From positions 351,716-415,715 of the forward strand of contig BCKE01000017.1 of the NCBI GenBank assembly GCA_001600495.1: 64,000 nucleotides of DNA, in the 5' to 3' direction. Position 1 is the first letter of the stretch; each line of letters starts with the position of its first letter. Source of the stretch: Pilasporangium apinafurcum (Eukaryota; Oomycota; Peronosporomycetes; Pythiales; Pythiaceae). Shown here in pieces: positions 11,421-22,261 of this stretch. Under the pieces are notes generated by a model that was not told the origin of the DNA, made no database searches, and worked only from the letters and a program-made list of their open reading frames with translations. The position numbers and the translations under genes were made by a program.

Positions 11421-12341
11421 ATGAACCATCGCAACAAATCGGGCAGTGGCACCATGTTGTCAGCCCACGGAAGCAATGGACTGCAATCGAATCGCTCAAA
11501 TTCCGGGAACAGCAACGCTTCGAGCAATATTGGTGCGTTGAATGTCGACATTGAACTTTTGGTGCAGACGACACAAATTTCAGCGATGCACGGTGGTCGG
11601 AAAAATGCTGGCGAGAAATTTCATGGGTGGTTGTGGAAGAAATCAGGACGGTTTAAGAAATGGCGGAACCAGCATTTTGTACTCGACGGCGCATTGTTAA
11701 CCTACTACGATACGTTCCCGACGGACCAGTTTGTCTCGGACTCGGCATTGGCTCCTATTTCCAGTGACAATTTATTTACGACGAAGGGAGAATCGACACC
11801 AGCGGGTGCTGTTCGGGTAGCACATGTGGAATGCTCAAAAAAATCGAAAATTGCGTTTAAGGTGTACGCTGTGAGTGGCAAGATCATCGACATTCGAGCG
11901 AAGAATGACACACTGTGTCGGCAATGGGTTGAACGGCTGAATGAAGCCGCTTTGCTCGCGAAGCGACAAGAATCGCTTAACAGTTCAACTACCAGTACGG
12001 CGTCTTCAACAGTGTCAGCAGGGTATTCGGACTCGGAATTGGATCTCGTAGCGAATATTGTTGATAAAAGCGGGTGGCTGGAGGTTGGTGACAAGAAGGC
12101 CAAACGACGACGGTTTTGTGTGTTGCAAGGTAGCATGTTTACAGTCTACGACACCGAAGATGCCTGGGCAGTACCACTCAGTCGTGCCTATGTCACCCAT
12201 GCAGAGAAAATCAGTGCAACGTCGTGTGAGTTCTCGGTCACAACATCGGCGGGCAAAGTTACAAAGACATTGATGGTGAAAGCACGCTCCCAGGACGAGA
12301 TGCATTTGTGGATGGAAGCGTTGCTGCATTCTATGGACTGA
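11421..12341 (+). CDS. tandem PH-domain protein
   Basis: Single-exon 306-aa protein. A Ser/Asn-rich leader (residues 1-60) is followed by PH domain 1 at about 64-175: GWLWKKSGRFKKWRNQHFVL, LLTYYD, FKVYAVSGKIIDIRAKN, and the terminal Trp of CRQWVERLNEA. A Ser/Thr linker (SLNSSTTSTASSTVS) leads to PH domain 2 at about 215-304: SGWLEVGDKKAKRRRFCVLQG, FTVYD, MVKARSQDEMHLWMEALL. The basic beta1-beta2 loop (KKSGRFKKWR) suggests phosphoinositide binding and membrane recruitment by domain 1; this follows from the PH family and is not tested. A second ATG at residue 12 is possible. Confidence 0.9.
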   Translation: MNHRNKSGSGTMLSAHGSNGLQSNRSNSGNSNASSNIGALNVDIELLVQTTQISAMHGGRKNAGEKFHGWLWKKSGRFKKWRNQHFVLDGALLTYYDTFPTDQFVSDSALAPISSDNLFTTKGESTPAGAVRVAHVECSKKSKIAFKVYAVSGKIIDIRAKNDTLCRQWVERLNEAALLAKRQESLNSSTTSTASSTVSAGYSDSELDLVANIVDKSGWLEVGDKKAKRRRFCVLQGSMFTVYDTEDAWAVPLSRAYVTHAEKISATSCEFSVTTSAGKVTKTLMVKARSQDEMHLWMEALLHSMD

Positions 12342-13104
12342 GGTGTCCTTGTCCTTGAAGTAGTTACTATTCTTTTAGTATGTGTGACGTGATATTTTGT
12401 CGTGATGATCCGTGGTCCAAGAGTCATTGCTGAAGAAAAGAAACAAGGATGCAAAAAGAAAAACAACACCCGAGCAGCATAGCAGGGTACAGTCGCGGGC
12501 TTATTTAAGTTATTCACCGCCGTCCAGGGGGGTAAAAAGGAGGAAAGAAGGTTAAGTATGTGGATAGAACGAGAAAAAGAGAGTGAGAGAGAGAGAGAAA
12601 AAGAGAGAGCGCGAGTGAACTCGTTGGATGCCAACACGAGGACGTAGGTATTTTTTCCACAAGCCAAAATGCAACTACGATCTAAGTTTTGTTTTTGATC
12701 ACATTCATGTCTTCAATTTCTCTTTTTCGTCCTTATTTGGTCAAGAAGATGGAAGATCAGCTCATTTGTTGAACCCTTGATTCGCCATTTGCTATCCACT
12801 CAGCGCCAATTAATATGCTCAAAAATGGCGGAAATGTTTGTAACCCAAATGTGGGCGGATGAAAGTTGAGGACAAACATGACCATAAAATAGTGTTGTGA
12901 AGCTTCCATATCACAATCACGGTTTTGGACCTTGCATTTGAAGCCGTAAAATAACCAACGTCTCAGATGATGTTTTTTCCCTCAAATAACACAATTTAAC
13001 GTTACTTTTCCACTGTTTTTTTTTTCGCGTGAGACCCACATTCCCGCCCCACCTACAAGAAGAACGCAATAAATCATTAGAATCCCAATCACACTCACAG
13101 CATC
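12342..13104. other. intergenic 0.76 kb with GA-rich simple repeat
   Basis: The stretch between the PH gene and the THH1-like gene. It contains a (GA)n-type simple repeat at about 12569-12612 (gagagtgagagagagagag and similar), an AT-rich part and a poly-T run at 13016-13024 shortly before the next gene. No ORF is supported. Confidence 0.5.
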
Positions 13105-14127
13105 ATGGCGGATGCAGATGCCATCGCGTTAGATGGATCAGCTGCCGTCGCAGCTACCATTGATCCAATTGTAACAACTGAAGAACCACTCATCCACTTG
13201 TCGTTCCAGTATCGACAGGTCGACACGCTACTGGCGGTGGCGTACGGCGGCGCGTGCTTCTTCGCGTTCTGGGCATTTGTGATGCATTGGCAATCACCCA
13301 CCAAGCAGGCCGCGACGCTCGGATTCTACCTACTCATGGGATTGGCAGCGCTGACACGTGTGTTGTGGTTTGCCACTCCTTATGGTGTCGTGTCTGTCCT
13401 CGTGGAGCCCCCACGGATCATGATGGGCGACGACGGCTGGGAGCAATTTCTCACGGCCGAGATCGTGGAGCTCGTGGGGTCGTTTTTAATCTACAGTATC
13501 TTCGTTTTGATCGTCGTCTTCTGGGCGGACATGTTGCGCCGATTGTTTACACATGAGAGCGTGCGTTCGCATCCATTGCGTGTGTTTTTCTTGTTGTTAT
13601 TGGCGATTGTGGCTGTGCAAGTTATGGGGTTTGCCGTGTTTTGCCTGAAGAAAGCCGATTCATACTGGCTCATGATGTATGACGATATTGTCATGACACT
13701 GCTGTCGCTGGCGTCGCTTATCTCAGTTTTGGTGTATTCGTACCGCATGAAGACCGTGCTTCAGGCGTTCCTGGAGGTGAGTCAGATCGACACGACTGAT
13801 CGAATTAAGGCCGTGAATTGGGCAACGTCGATTTGCGCGTTCTTCCTTGTCACGAACGCATTCTTCCTCGTCTATTCCATTGTGAGTCTCGGTCACTTCC
13901 ATCAGGTCGGCGTGTACTTGGAATCCAAGTGGTGGTGGCTCTTCGTGGCATGTAAACACCTCGTCGAAATCCTCGTACTCTACTTCTTACTCTATACACT
14001 TTGGGGGAAAAGTTCGGATGACGCAGAAGGCAAAGACGGCTACGAGCAGATCCCCGATGTGCTCACGGATGAAGAAGCGCCCGTGAAATCCGGATCGCTG
14101 CCCAGTACGCCGGTGCGTCATCGCTAG
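13105..14127 (+). CDS. THH1/TOM1/TOM3-like seven-transmembrane protein
   Basis: Single-exon 340-aa protein. About seven hydrophobic helices are visible: residues 42-60 (LLAVAYGGACFFAFWAF), 70-90, 115-138 (LVGSFLIYSIFVLIVVFWADM), 152-172, 187-207, 230-253 and 268-290. The segment FYLLMGLAALTRVLWFATPYG and the FWADM motif resemble the THH1/TOM1/TOM3 domain of plants, where these vacuolar membrane proteins support tobamovirus replication. Oomycetes carry related proteins of unknown role. The N-terminus is acidic and the C-tail polar (DVLTDEEAPVKSGSL), probably cytosolic. Family assignment is by motif and topology only. Confidence 0.75.
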   Translation: MADADAIALDGSAAVAATIDPIVTTEEPLIHLSFQYRQVDTLLAVAYGGACFFAFWAFVMHWQSPTKQAATLGFYLLMGLAALTRVLWFATPYGVVSVLVEPPRIMMGDDGWEQFLTAEIVELVGSFLIYSIFVLIVVFWADMLRRLFTHESVRSHPLRVFFLLLLAIVAVQVMGFAVFCLKKADSYWLMMYDDIVMTLLSLASLISVLVYSYRMKTVLQAFLEVSQIDTTDRIKAVNWATSICAFFLVTNAFFLVYSIVSLGHFHQVGVYLESKWWWLFVACKHLVEILVLYFLLYTLWGKSSDDAEGKDGYEQIPDVLTDEEAPVKSGSLPSTPVRHR

Positions 14128-14384
14128 GACAAGAGACGCTCGTTTTATTATTTTTGTTGGCTACGTTTACAAGTAGCTGTAGGATGAATGACGATCATGT
14201 CGCTGGTCATAGTCCTCCTGTAAGGAATGCAAAGTAGCTAAACAACCCGTTCCTGGAATCCCAGGAAGAGGCAGACAACTTCAGTTTTAAATCATCAACA
14301 TCAAACACCCAACTTTTAACTCCTTCAATTTTGCGTGTTCTTCGCCTTTCTGCTCTTTTCGCAATTCAAGCAAATTACATCTAT

Positions 14385-15750
14385 CTAATCCGTGAGATCA
14401 GCATCCAAGTTCACACCGAGTTCCTTGGCGACCTGTAGCATATCCTTGTCACCACGGCCACTGACGTTGATAACCACAACCTTGCTGGGATCCAATGAAG
14501 CCGCGAGTTTCAAGCCATACGCAACAGCATGGGCACTCTCGAGTGCTGGGATGATTCCTTCATGGCGCGAGATGATCTGGAACGCTTCCAACGCTTCCTT
14601 GTCGTCGATGCTGACGTATGTTGCCCGTCCCGAGTCTTTCAGGAACGCGTGTTCTGGCCCGACACCAGCGTAATCCAGACCAGCTGATACACTGTGTGTT
14701 CCAATCACTTGGCCAGCGGCATCCTGCATCACATACGTCTTCGTGCCGTGCAACACACCCGGTCGTCCACCGACCAATGTGGATGAGTGACGGCCGGTCT
14801 CAACGCCATCGCCACCGGCTTCGACGCCATAGATTGCAACGCTTGTGTCCTTTACGAACGGGTGAAACATGCCGATGGAGTTGCTACCGCCACCCACACA
14901 CGCAACGATCGCATCAGGCAAACGGCCAATCTCTTCATGCAACTGCGCCTTAATTTCACGGCCGATGATGGTCTGGAAATCACGCACAATCGTCGGGAAC
15001 GGATGGGACCCAATCGCCGAGCCAATGATATAATGTGTAGTCTCAACGTTCGTCACCCAGTCACGAATGGCTTCATTCACGGCATCCTTGAGCGTCTGCG
15101 TGCCGGATTTCACCGCGATGACCTTGGCGCCAAGCATCTTCATGCGAAATACGTTCAACGATTGTCGCTGCGTGTCTTCATAGCCCATGTACACCGTGCA
15201 ATCCAAGTTCATCAATGCACACGCCGTAGCTGTAGCGACACCATGCTGGCCCGCACCGGTTTCAGCAATGATACGCGTTTTGCCCAACCGCTTCGCCAGT
15301 ACCGCTTGACCGAGAGCGTTGTTAATTTTGTGTGCACCGGTATGCGCCAGATCTTCCCGTTTCAACCAGATCTGCGCGCCCTTCGCATACTCGGTCAAGC
15401 GCTTGGCAAAGTACAACGGCGTTGGACGACCAATGTAGTCGCGACCAAGGTGTTCCAGCTCCTCCTATTGCATACATCCCAGACGAAATGAATATTTATA
15501 AATATGCAGGAAGTATAGGAATGCAATAATGAGCTAACGCGCTTACACGGAAAGTCGGATCCTGTGTGGCCTTGACGTACTCGTCAATGAGGTTCAGATG
15601 TGCTTCAATGAGCGTCTCTGCAACAAACGACCCGCCGAATTCGCCAAAGTATGCGTTTAGCTCCTCCGCGGATTTGTACACAGGCGGTGCATTTGACACC
15701 TTCAAGTACTCCGTCGTTTTTTTCTCTTCTCCTGTGCTCATGATGCTCAA
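14385..15750 (-). CDS. trpB: tryptophan synthase beta subunit
   Basis: Exons 15750-15547 and 15464-14385 flank an 82-nt intron (GTAAGC..AATAG) and give 427 aa. The enzyme condenses indole with L-serine to tryptophan using PLP. Visible motifs: [12 protein letters not shown] near the start, [12 protein letters not shown], the PLP lysine in [13 protein letters not shown] (Lys114), [12 protein letters not shown], and the phosphate-binding [10 protein letters not shown], then [11 protein letters not shown] and SGRGDKDM near the end. The gene encodes beta alone, with no alpha domain fused as in fungi. It is transcribed divergently from the AP-2 mu gene across about 470 bp. Confidence 0.97.
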
Positions 15751-16218
15751 ATTGAGTGTAAAGTTGGGTGAGCTACTGCTGGGTTACGTTGGTTGCGCTT
15801 CCTCTTGCGGATCTCTTCGTGGTGTGTGTGCGCGTGTTATGACTGGAACTGACATTGTCATATCGGTTTAGAGGGGGGTGGAGCTGTTCGCGCAACACTT
15901 TCCCAAACCCACAGGAAATCTCCCCAGAACGGTAGAATACTTATTTATACCGGTATATTAGACGGTATTAGCTGACTGAGCACACTGGTATATATACCGG
16001 TATCAACGCCATTGTGAAGGACACGAAACGACGCGAGAAGATCTCGATGGGCAACAGCCCGAAAGGACGCCACTGTGAGCTGTTTCTTTCTTTCTCTTCT
16101 CGTTCTGTAAGCAGTATAGCCGATAGACGTACGTCTTAAAGAAAACGGATCATTATCATCCCGCTTTTGCCATTTGCCATTTGAGGACAACATCTCTTCA
16201 GATTGAGTGATCGGGAGG
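15751..16218. promoter_or_regulatory. divergent promoter region trpB / AP-2 mu with ataccggtat palindromes
   Basis: This 468-bp region separates two divergent housekeeping genes. The self-complementary 10-mer ataccggtat occurs at 15947-15956 and 15994-16003, 47 bases apart. A single-base variant is at 5735-5744 in another divergent intergenic region. These could be binding sites for a dimeric factor or remnants of a small repeat. That function is inference. Confidence 0.4.
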
Positions 16219-18062
16219 ATGATCAGTGCACTGTTCTTGATCAGTCAGAAAGGGGAAGTCGTGCTTAATCGGTTCTACCGTGATGACGTCAGTCGTCGCG
16301 CGGCTGATTCGTTCCGTTTACAAGTCATCGCTGCGAAAGAAACGGGCTCGTTACCGCCGATAAAGAATATCGATGGCTGTTCATTCCTGTATGCTCGACA
16401 TGAGAATCTGTACCTAGTCGCCGTGTCTCGTGCTAATATCAATACAGGTACGTAATAGAATGGAGTGTTCTTTTAAAGGATATATGGCGCGTTTGTGGAA
16501 TAGTCACTGATGCATGACCGGGAATACTATTGCTATGACAGCACTGGTGTTTCAATTTTTATACCAGTTGAATGGCATTTTCAAGGAGTACTTTGGTAAG
16601 AAGTACACAGAGGTATGTTCCAGTTTCTTCGTTCATCAATACTGGAATATTGGTGATCATAGAAGCTTACTACCGCTGCTCGAATATTATTTACGTACCA
16701 GGAAACCATTCGAGATAACTTTACGTTGGTCTATGAGCTCCTGGATGAGACCATGGACTACGGGTACCCGCAAAACTGTTCCATCGACGTACTGAAGATG
16801 TACATCAACCTTGGTTCATTAACGGTATGCCTGGATGCTCTAACATCACAGACAGCGTCAAGTGATAACAGATTTGTCTATCGATGTCTTTGCCTTAGAA
16901 TGCCGATGGAGCAGCTGCCACGCAGCCGTCGCAGCTCACGTCACAGATCACCGGTGCCATCGACTGGCGGCGTGAGGGTATCAAATATAAGCGCAACGAA
17001 GTCTACTTGGACGTGTTTGAGAGCGTCAATTTGTTAATGTCGTCGAATGGCACGGTTTTGCGCAATGAAGTTGCGGGTCAAGTTATCATGAAGACGTTGC
17101 TCACAGGTATGCCCGAGTGCAAACTCGGCTTGAACGACAAGTTGACGATGCAAAAAGGCGAAGCACCGACAACAAAAGTCGCTGGTCAAAAGCGAGGCAC
17201 ACGGGAAGTCGAGGTACGCCCGGATCTATATTATTACACATTGCTCAAACGCATTTTTTAGATGATAACGTGTATGTGCTTTGGTGGTTTGCTTTCAGAT
17301 TGACGATTGTACGTTCCATCGATGTGTGCGTCTGGGTAAGTTCGATGCCGACCGCACTATTACGTTCATCCCTCCCGATGGCGAGTTTGAGTTGATGAAG
17401 TACCGCGTAACGGAGAACATCAACTTACCTTTCAAGATCATGCCAGCATACCAGGAACAAGGCACAACACGGCTTTCAGTGACACTTAAGATCGCAGCAC
17501 TCTTCAGTCCACGTCTTTTTGCCACAAATCTCGTGATTAAAATCCCGGTCCGTCTACTTCTCCCTATCCTGCATACGAACTAGAGACTTTTGTCTTTGGA
17601 CGTCAATGAGTTTGAATTAACCTCTCTCCCTGTATTTCATAGACACCTCCAAACACCGCTCGAGCCAGAATTAATGTCCCAATTGGCAGGTACGCCATTA
17701 TGATTTGCCACAACCTCATTATTCTTTCACACAAGGACCATTTCTGAGAATATCTCTTTGCAATGAAACATGTCGATGTCCTTAGAGCCAAGCACGAGCC
17801 AGAAAACCATGCCATCGTGTGGCGTATTCGCAAGTTTCAAGGCAAACTGGAGCGCATGTTGGACGCCGAAATCGAAATGATGAAGAGTACTAAGGAGAAG
17901 ATGTGGTCACGCCCACCCATTCAGATCGAATTTCAGGTGCCCATGTTCACATCCTCAGGCTTGCACGTCCGCTTCCTCAAGGTGTTCGAGAAGAGTTCGT
18001 ACCAGACAACGAAATGGGTGCGATACGTCACGCGCGCGGGTCAATACCAACTTCGCATCTAA
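16219..18062 (+). CDS. AP2M1: AP-2 complex mu subunit (clathrin adaptor)
   Basis: Exons 16219-16447, 16542-16612, 16702-16824, 16899-17213, 17299-17547, 17643-17689 and 17786-18062 join in frame to 436 aa, the usual length of AP-2 mu. The start is the ATG of [14 protein letters not shown]; an in-frame GTG four codons earlier is not needed. The longin-like N-domain reads [20 protein letters not shown] and [15 protein letters not shown]. The MHD part has [20 protein letters not shown], the IPTPPNTA hinge, ENAIVW-type [10 protein letters not shown] and [15 protein letters not shown] at the end. AP-2 selects YxxPhi cargo at the plasma membrane for clathrin endocytosis. The donor after exon 5 (gtccgt) is atypical, but the IP-TP junction is as in the family. 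Confidence 0.95.
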
Positions 18063-18184
18063 CTGCAGTCGAAATGTCCAACTACGCCTTCGTTTCTTGA
18101 CTCTGCCTGTCTGCAGTTGTTTTTCTCGGTACCCAACTAATACGTCAATATATATTTCATCTTGCATGTGATCAATATTATTCC

Positions 18185-18618
18185 TGAACTTCTATCCCCC
18201 ATTTCTCATATCGGTAGGATGCGCTTTGACCTGTTTTTTTAAGCGAACAGATCCGCATCGATAGAAGCAGAAACTTGTTTCCAATCCTCCGCAATGAGCT
18301 CTTTTCAGCGCCATTCTTCTTTTCCAGAACAGATGCAAGGCGATGACAGTGCATGCCCAAGGCGATCGAGCGCGTGGAAAATCAAAGTGTCCAGAAAACG
18401 TGATGCGGTAGTATTGGTACGCAAGGAAGGTAAAGGTCACACTAGAAGCATCTTCCTCAAGAATGAACACTTACTCATCGAGTCCAGGTGTCGGAAATAC
18501 CTACTCCGTGATTATCTAGTCTTAGCTAGCTTTTGCTGGTTAAGTTGGACCCAAAGAAAAAACAGGAGCTCCTCCCTGAGTTACTCATACTTTGATAAGG
18601 CATATGATCTCTTGAAGT
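18185..18618 (+). mobile_element. decayed TnpB/Fanzor-family repeat, copy a (deletion derivative)
   Basis: This copy shares the 5' block ttctatcccccatttctc and the region around cgtggaaaatcaaa..gtccagaaa with copies b-d, and ends with the same 3' block (ctcaagaatgaacacttact, then atcgagtccaggtgt). It is more diverged than the others and lacks the zinc-finger segment: the frame jumps from the RKEGKGH region to SIFLKNEHLLIESRC. It sits between AP-2 mu and Rrp8. It cannot encode an active nuclease. Confidence 0.6.
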
Positions 18619-18640
18619 GAACCCATAAACTAGTGTATAC

Positions 18641-19797
18641 CTATCGACGTTTATATTCACATGCTTTGAATTCGATCGTCACATTTGTCTGAGGTTTACG
18701 ATTGGATTTGACAAACTCAAAGAGCACAAACATCTTGTTTTGCTCATCAGTGTGCTTGATATCGAACCCCATTTGGTGCAGGCACTTCACAAAGCCAGCT
18801 ATCCCTCCCAGGGACTGTGTTTCGAATCGACTTTTGACTTCGGCGACTTTTAGAACACCTTTGGGTTTTAGCACACGATAAACTTCCAGAATGTAATCAC
18901 GAATAGTCGTCCCCATGAGAGCAAGGCAGTAGACTGCAATGTCAATACTGTTATCCTTTAACGGGACCTACAGCAGTAAAAACAATATCAAGGAATGATA
19001 AATGTGAGCATAATCAAGCTGTTTAGGCATGTTGAACGCATGGACATACGTTGGCAATGTTGCACGCTGTTACGTGAGGCTTTCTGGACACCAAATCGAA
19101 CGAATGGACTTTGTTCGACACACTTTCTGCCAGTCTTGCATCCCCGCAACCGAAATCAGCCACAACAGCTTTTGGATGTCGTCTAGAGAGTATTGCAACA
19201 GCACAAAACGGTCGTCGTCAGCAACAAATAATCCTCTATCGTCAAGGCAGTGCAAGGATGCAGTCCTATTGACATACTTGACATAATCGATGAATGTGTC
19301 CAAGGGATTCACGGGCCATTTCTCTGCCTGTTCTCGAAATCCTTGGTGGTACTGTAGTAACGTTAATCACCATGGGCGTAGACAGTAAGTTTTCTTAGCT
19401 ACTGTGTTTCCATTCGTTGCAGTGAGCTATCAGCACATACCACATCAAAGAGTGCTGGATCTGCCTGAAACGTCTGGAATGCATTTTGTCCTGTCGTCGT
19501 GTACAGCCGCTCATTAAGCATGCGGAACTTTCCACCATCCAATCTTCTTCGCATCTCTTCCTGCATCTTTGATAAACGATCTTGTCCACCACCTTTTGCA
19601 CCACCTCCATTCTTTTTGTGTTTGTTTGTCTTGGAACTGTTGGTGTCATCATGACGCGATTGTTTTTTATCATTATGTTTTTGTGACTTTGACGTCAGTG
19701 TAGGTATGCGTTTTGTGGTCTTGTCATTGATTTTTTTTCCAGGTGCTGTTTTCTTTCCCTTGGCATTCCCTTTCTTCTTACCGCTCTTCTTTCCCAT
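18641..19797 (-). CDS. RRP8: Rrp8-like 25S/28S rRNA (m1A) methyltransferase
   Basis: Exons 19797-19441, 19351-19278, 19182-19050 and 18967-18641 join in frame to 296 aa. The start is the ATG of MGKKSGKKKG; an in-frame GTG upstream was not used. The Lys/Gly-rich N-terminus is nucleolar-type. The catalytic part has GGKFRMLNERLYT, EKWPVNPLDTFIDYVK, the SAM-binding VVADFGCGDARLA, the VPLKDNSIDIAVYCLALMGT motif, EVYRVLKPKGVLKVAEVKSRF and the C-terminal KACEYKRR, all diagnostic for Rrp8. In yeast and human this enzyme makes m1A in the large-subunit rRNA and aids ribosome assembly. Introns are 89, 95 and 82 nt long. Confidence 0.95.
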
Positions 19798-20029
19798 GTT
19801 GCTTGTCAAAAACCAATGTGTATGAGCTGTTGGTGTTGACACAAATGGCCCAATTTACAGTGCACAACACCATCCATGAGCCTTTTGGCTCTATTTTTTC
19901 CCCAGAAAACGAATTTTAACCAATAAAATCGCGGGCTATCAGCTAGTAGCAGTTTCAGCAAAATGAACTCAGTACCCTGAGATAGCAGCCAAACACCAAG
20001 GAAGTTGGAAAAGGCAAGATCTACTTGAA
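19798..20029. other. 5' flank of the Rrp8 gene
   Basis: A short stretch upstream of Rrp8 on the minus strand. It carries open codons but no recognised gene. It probably holds the promoter. The next region is a transposase relic. Confidence 0.3.
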
Positions 20030-20448
20030 GCATGCAAAGCTTACAATATTGCTGTCGAAAGCACAGACACTAAGCCGATAATCTGGACGAAGCTACGACA
20101 ACATATAGCAACCACTGCTCTATTTGTAGCAGTTGCCATGGTAAAAGAGGGGCATGAAGTAGTCTTTACCTCTCCGCATCACTCAGATTTCTAGTCCATA
20201 GAAACAATATGGGGCGAGTAGGAAGACAGTATACCAAAGCAACTACTTTCAAGGATGTGTTGGAAAGACTGTAAGCATTATTCTCGCAGTTAACTACTGT
20301 ACAAATGCAGACGTGTATTAGCAAAGCAAATGTTCACCTAGCGGGCATTTATTAGCACATGTAGAAGGCAGAAGATATCGACGACAGCGAGAGTGACAGC
20401 GAACTAGAATCCAGCGGAGGCGGATTGTCCGAGTCGGGTAGTGACTAA
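20030..20448 (+). mobile_element. relic of a DDE (Tc1/mariner-like) transposase, C-terminal part
   Basis: One frame reads EACKAYNIAVESTD, then VKEGHEVVFTSPHHSDF, a stop, and SIETIWGE. The next frame continues GRVGRQYTKATTFKDVLERL. This matches the C-terminal third of DDE_3-type transposases (GHRVLYTPPYxSDLQPIExxWGxVKGxVGRQY). After a decayed stretch an acidic tail follows (AEDIDDSESDSELESSG, stop at 20446-20448), as often seen at the end of oomycete DDE proteins. At least two stops and one frameshift make it a pseudogene. No terminal repeats were located. Confidence 0.6.
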
Positions 20449-20634
20449 TTGCACTCAGATTGCATACTAATAGTAAAATTCATACACATATATGATGTCT
20501 CATGATGATTTTTGATTGACAGAAAATTGCAAATTGTCATGTGTGTATGCGTTTTAGGCTTGCCACGTTTTCTAAATTTGAGTGAGATGTGGTAAATAAC
20601 CAAGTAAAAAAGATTTATAGATGATGTCGTGCGC

Positions 20635-21340
20635 TATGATAGAGCCTCAATTTGTAAGTAAAAATAAGCATGTAGATCAATGTTAGCTGGTTACAATGGT
20701 CCCTTTTGATTATTTGAATGCACATCTGAAGGTATTTGTGTTTCTCTTCACCTTTATTGACTGAGGCAAAATCCCATCGGTGGGATCAATGGGCAATAGA
20801 CGTTAACCTCTATCCATCATTTCTTCTATCTCTACGATACACTTTGATCTGTTTTTTTAAATGAATAGATCCACATCGATAGAAGTGGAAACTTATTTCC
20901 AATTCTCTGTAACGAACTTTTTTCTCCGCTATCATTCTTTTCAAAACGGATGTGAGGAGACCAAGTGCGTGGAAAATCAAATTGATTGTCCAGAAAGCGT
21001 GGTACGATAGTATCGATGCAAAAGGAAAACAAACATCACACATACAACTGTGAGAAACACTATACAACAAAGATTTGTTCTCACTGTGAGAGAATCAACT
21101 ACACAATGGAGCACTAAAAAGTTTTTCAATAGATGTACTGCAAGTTTGTTCTTGACAGAGATATTAATGCTGGTAGAAACATCTTTCCCAAGAATGAACA
21201 TTTATTCATCGAGTCCAGGTGTTGAAGATGTCTACTCTGCGATTGTCTTGTCTTGATTAGACAAGTTGGACTCAAACGAAGAATAAAAGGTCCTTCCAGA
21301 GTTATCGGCATTTTGGCATCAAATGATCCCTGAAGTGAGG
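20635..21340 (+). mobile_element. decayed TnpB/Fanzor-family repeat, copy b
   Basis: About 0.7 kb. It contains a short hairpin (atccca-tcgg-tgggat, 20771-20786) near its 5' side and a decayed TnpB C-terminal domain near its 3' side. In one frame from 21046 it reads NCEKHYTTKICSHCERINYTM, stop, KVFQ, stop, MYCKFVLDRDINAGRNIF. TTKICSHC plus MYC are three of the zinc-finger cysteines, and DRDINAGRNI is the RuvC-III motif of TnpB/Fanzor. A third stop follows IESRC. The same stops recur in copies c and d. The repeat ends near catcaaatgatccc. Confidence 0.75.
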
Positions 21341-22261
21341 TAGCCGTTATTTGTGACAAAATAACCACCTATATGGAATAAGTGATTCATGATAGATCTG
21401 ATTTTATAAGAAGGAGAGTATGCACGTGATGTTTATAGCAAGAGATTGACGAAAGAACACCATCGAATATCTCTTGTTGAAACGTCTAGTAATAATAGAA
21501 AGGTTTCAGTCTCAACTCTCAGATGAACCCAGGCTTCTAAAACGATGCAAACATTGGGCTTGATTTTCACTCCTGGAGGCCGATGTTCATGGTTAATCCA
21601 ATGAATGCAATGTGAAATTTGCTAGTCATAAAGGTTATTTACCAGATATTATGATACAAGGATCTATTAGTATAGCATTCATGAAAAAGCCGACCTTCGA
21701 TATCTTTTAAACATCGCCGGGATTTTTAAAGCTAATGGTGTGACTCATCAAGATACTAGCTAAATCGCAATCATTCCACGCATTCATGATCGCCACTCAA
21801 TCATCATTTAGATGGATTCTATAGAAAGGTGACGATTTCAAACAGACACGAAAACGATCAAGTGCCTAGTCGTTGGAAAGCGTTTCACATCTCGGTTTGT
21901 TTTTTTTTAATAGGGCGACTGTAATCAATATGTACAATATCGAGTAGAAGTGTTCTTGTTGTTTGTATATACAACGGACCTTAACACTTTCTATAAATAC
22001 GCCCGCCCTTGGCTGAACTTGAACCTCCACATTCCCACATCTCATCATTCTTCCGGATGGAAAAATACCAGTTCATCTGTATATCCTTAAACCTGGATCA
22101 TCGCCCACCTTTAAAGCACACTCGAACGGTTGCTCTTCTATACTGGAAGTCTATGTGATTCTTCGCCCAAGTTACCTGCCACTCAAGCACTTCATCTCTC
22201 GACACCAGTTCCACTCGAATTTAGTCCTCATTTTAAATTTTCCTTCTCTTGAAGCACAAGC
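21341..22261. other. 0.9 kb AT-rich intergenic region
   Basis: No ORF or repeat is recognised. A poly-T run at 21901-21909 and the TATA-like box tataaata at 21995-22002 precede the small gene at 22262; the TATA-like box may belong to its promoter, about 260 bases upstream. Confidence 0.3.

Noticed and set aside
14787-15491. 234-codon open frame antisense to tryptophan synthase beta
   Set aside because: The opposite strand encodes a full PLP enzyme with all motifs; this frame has no protein-like pattern.
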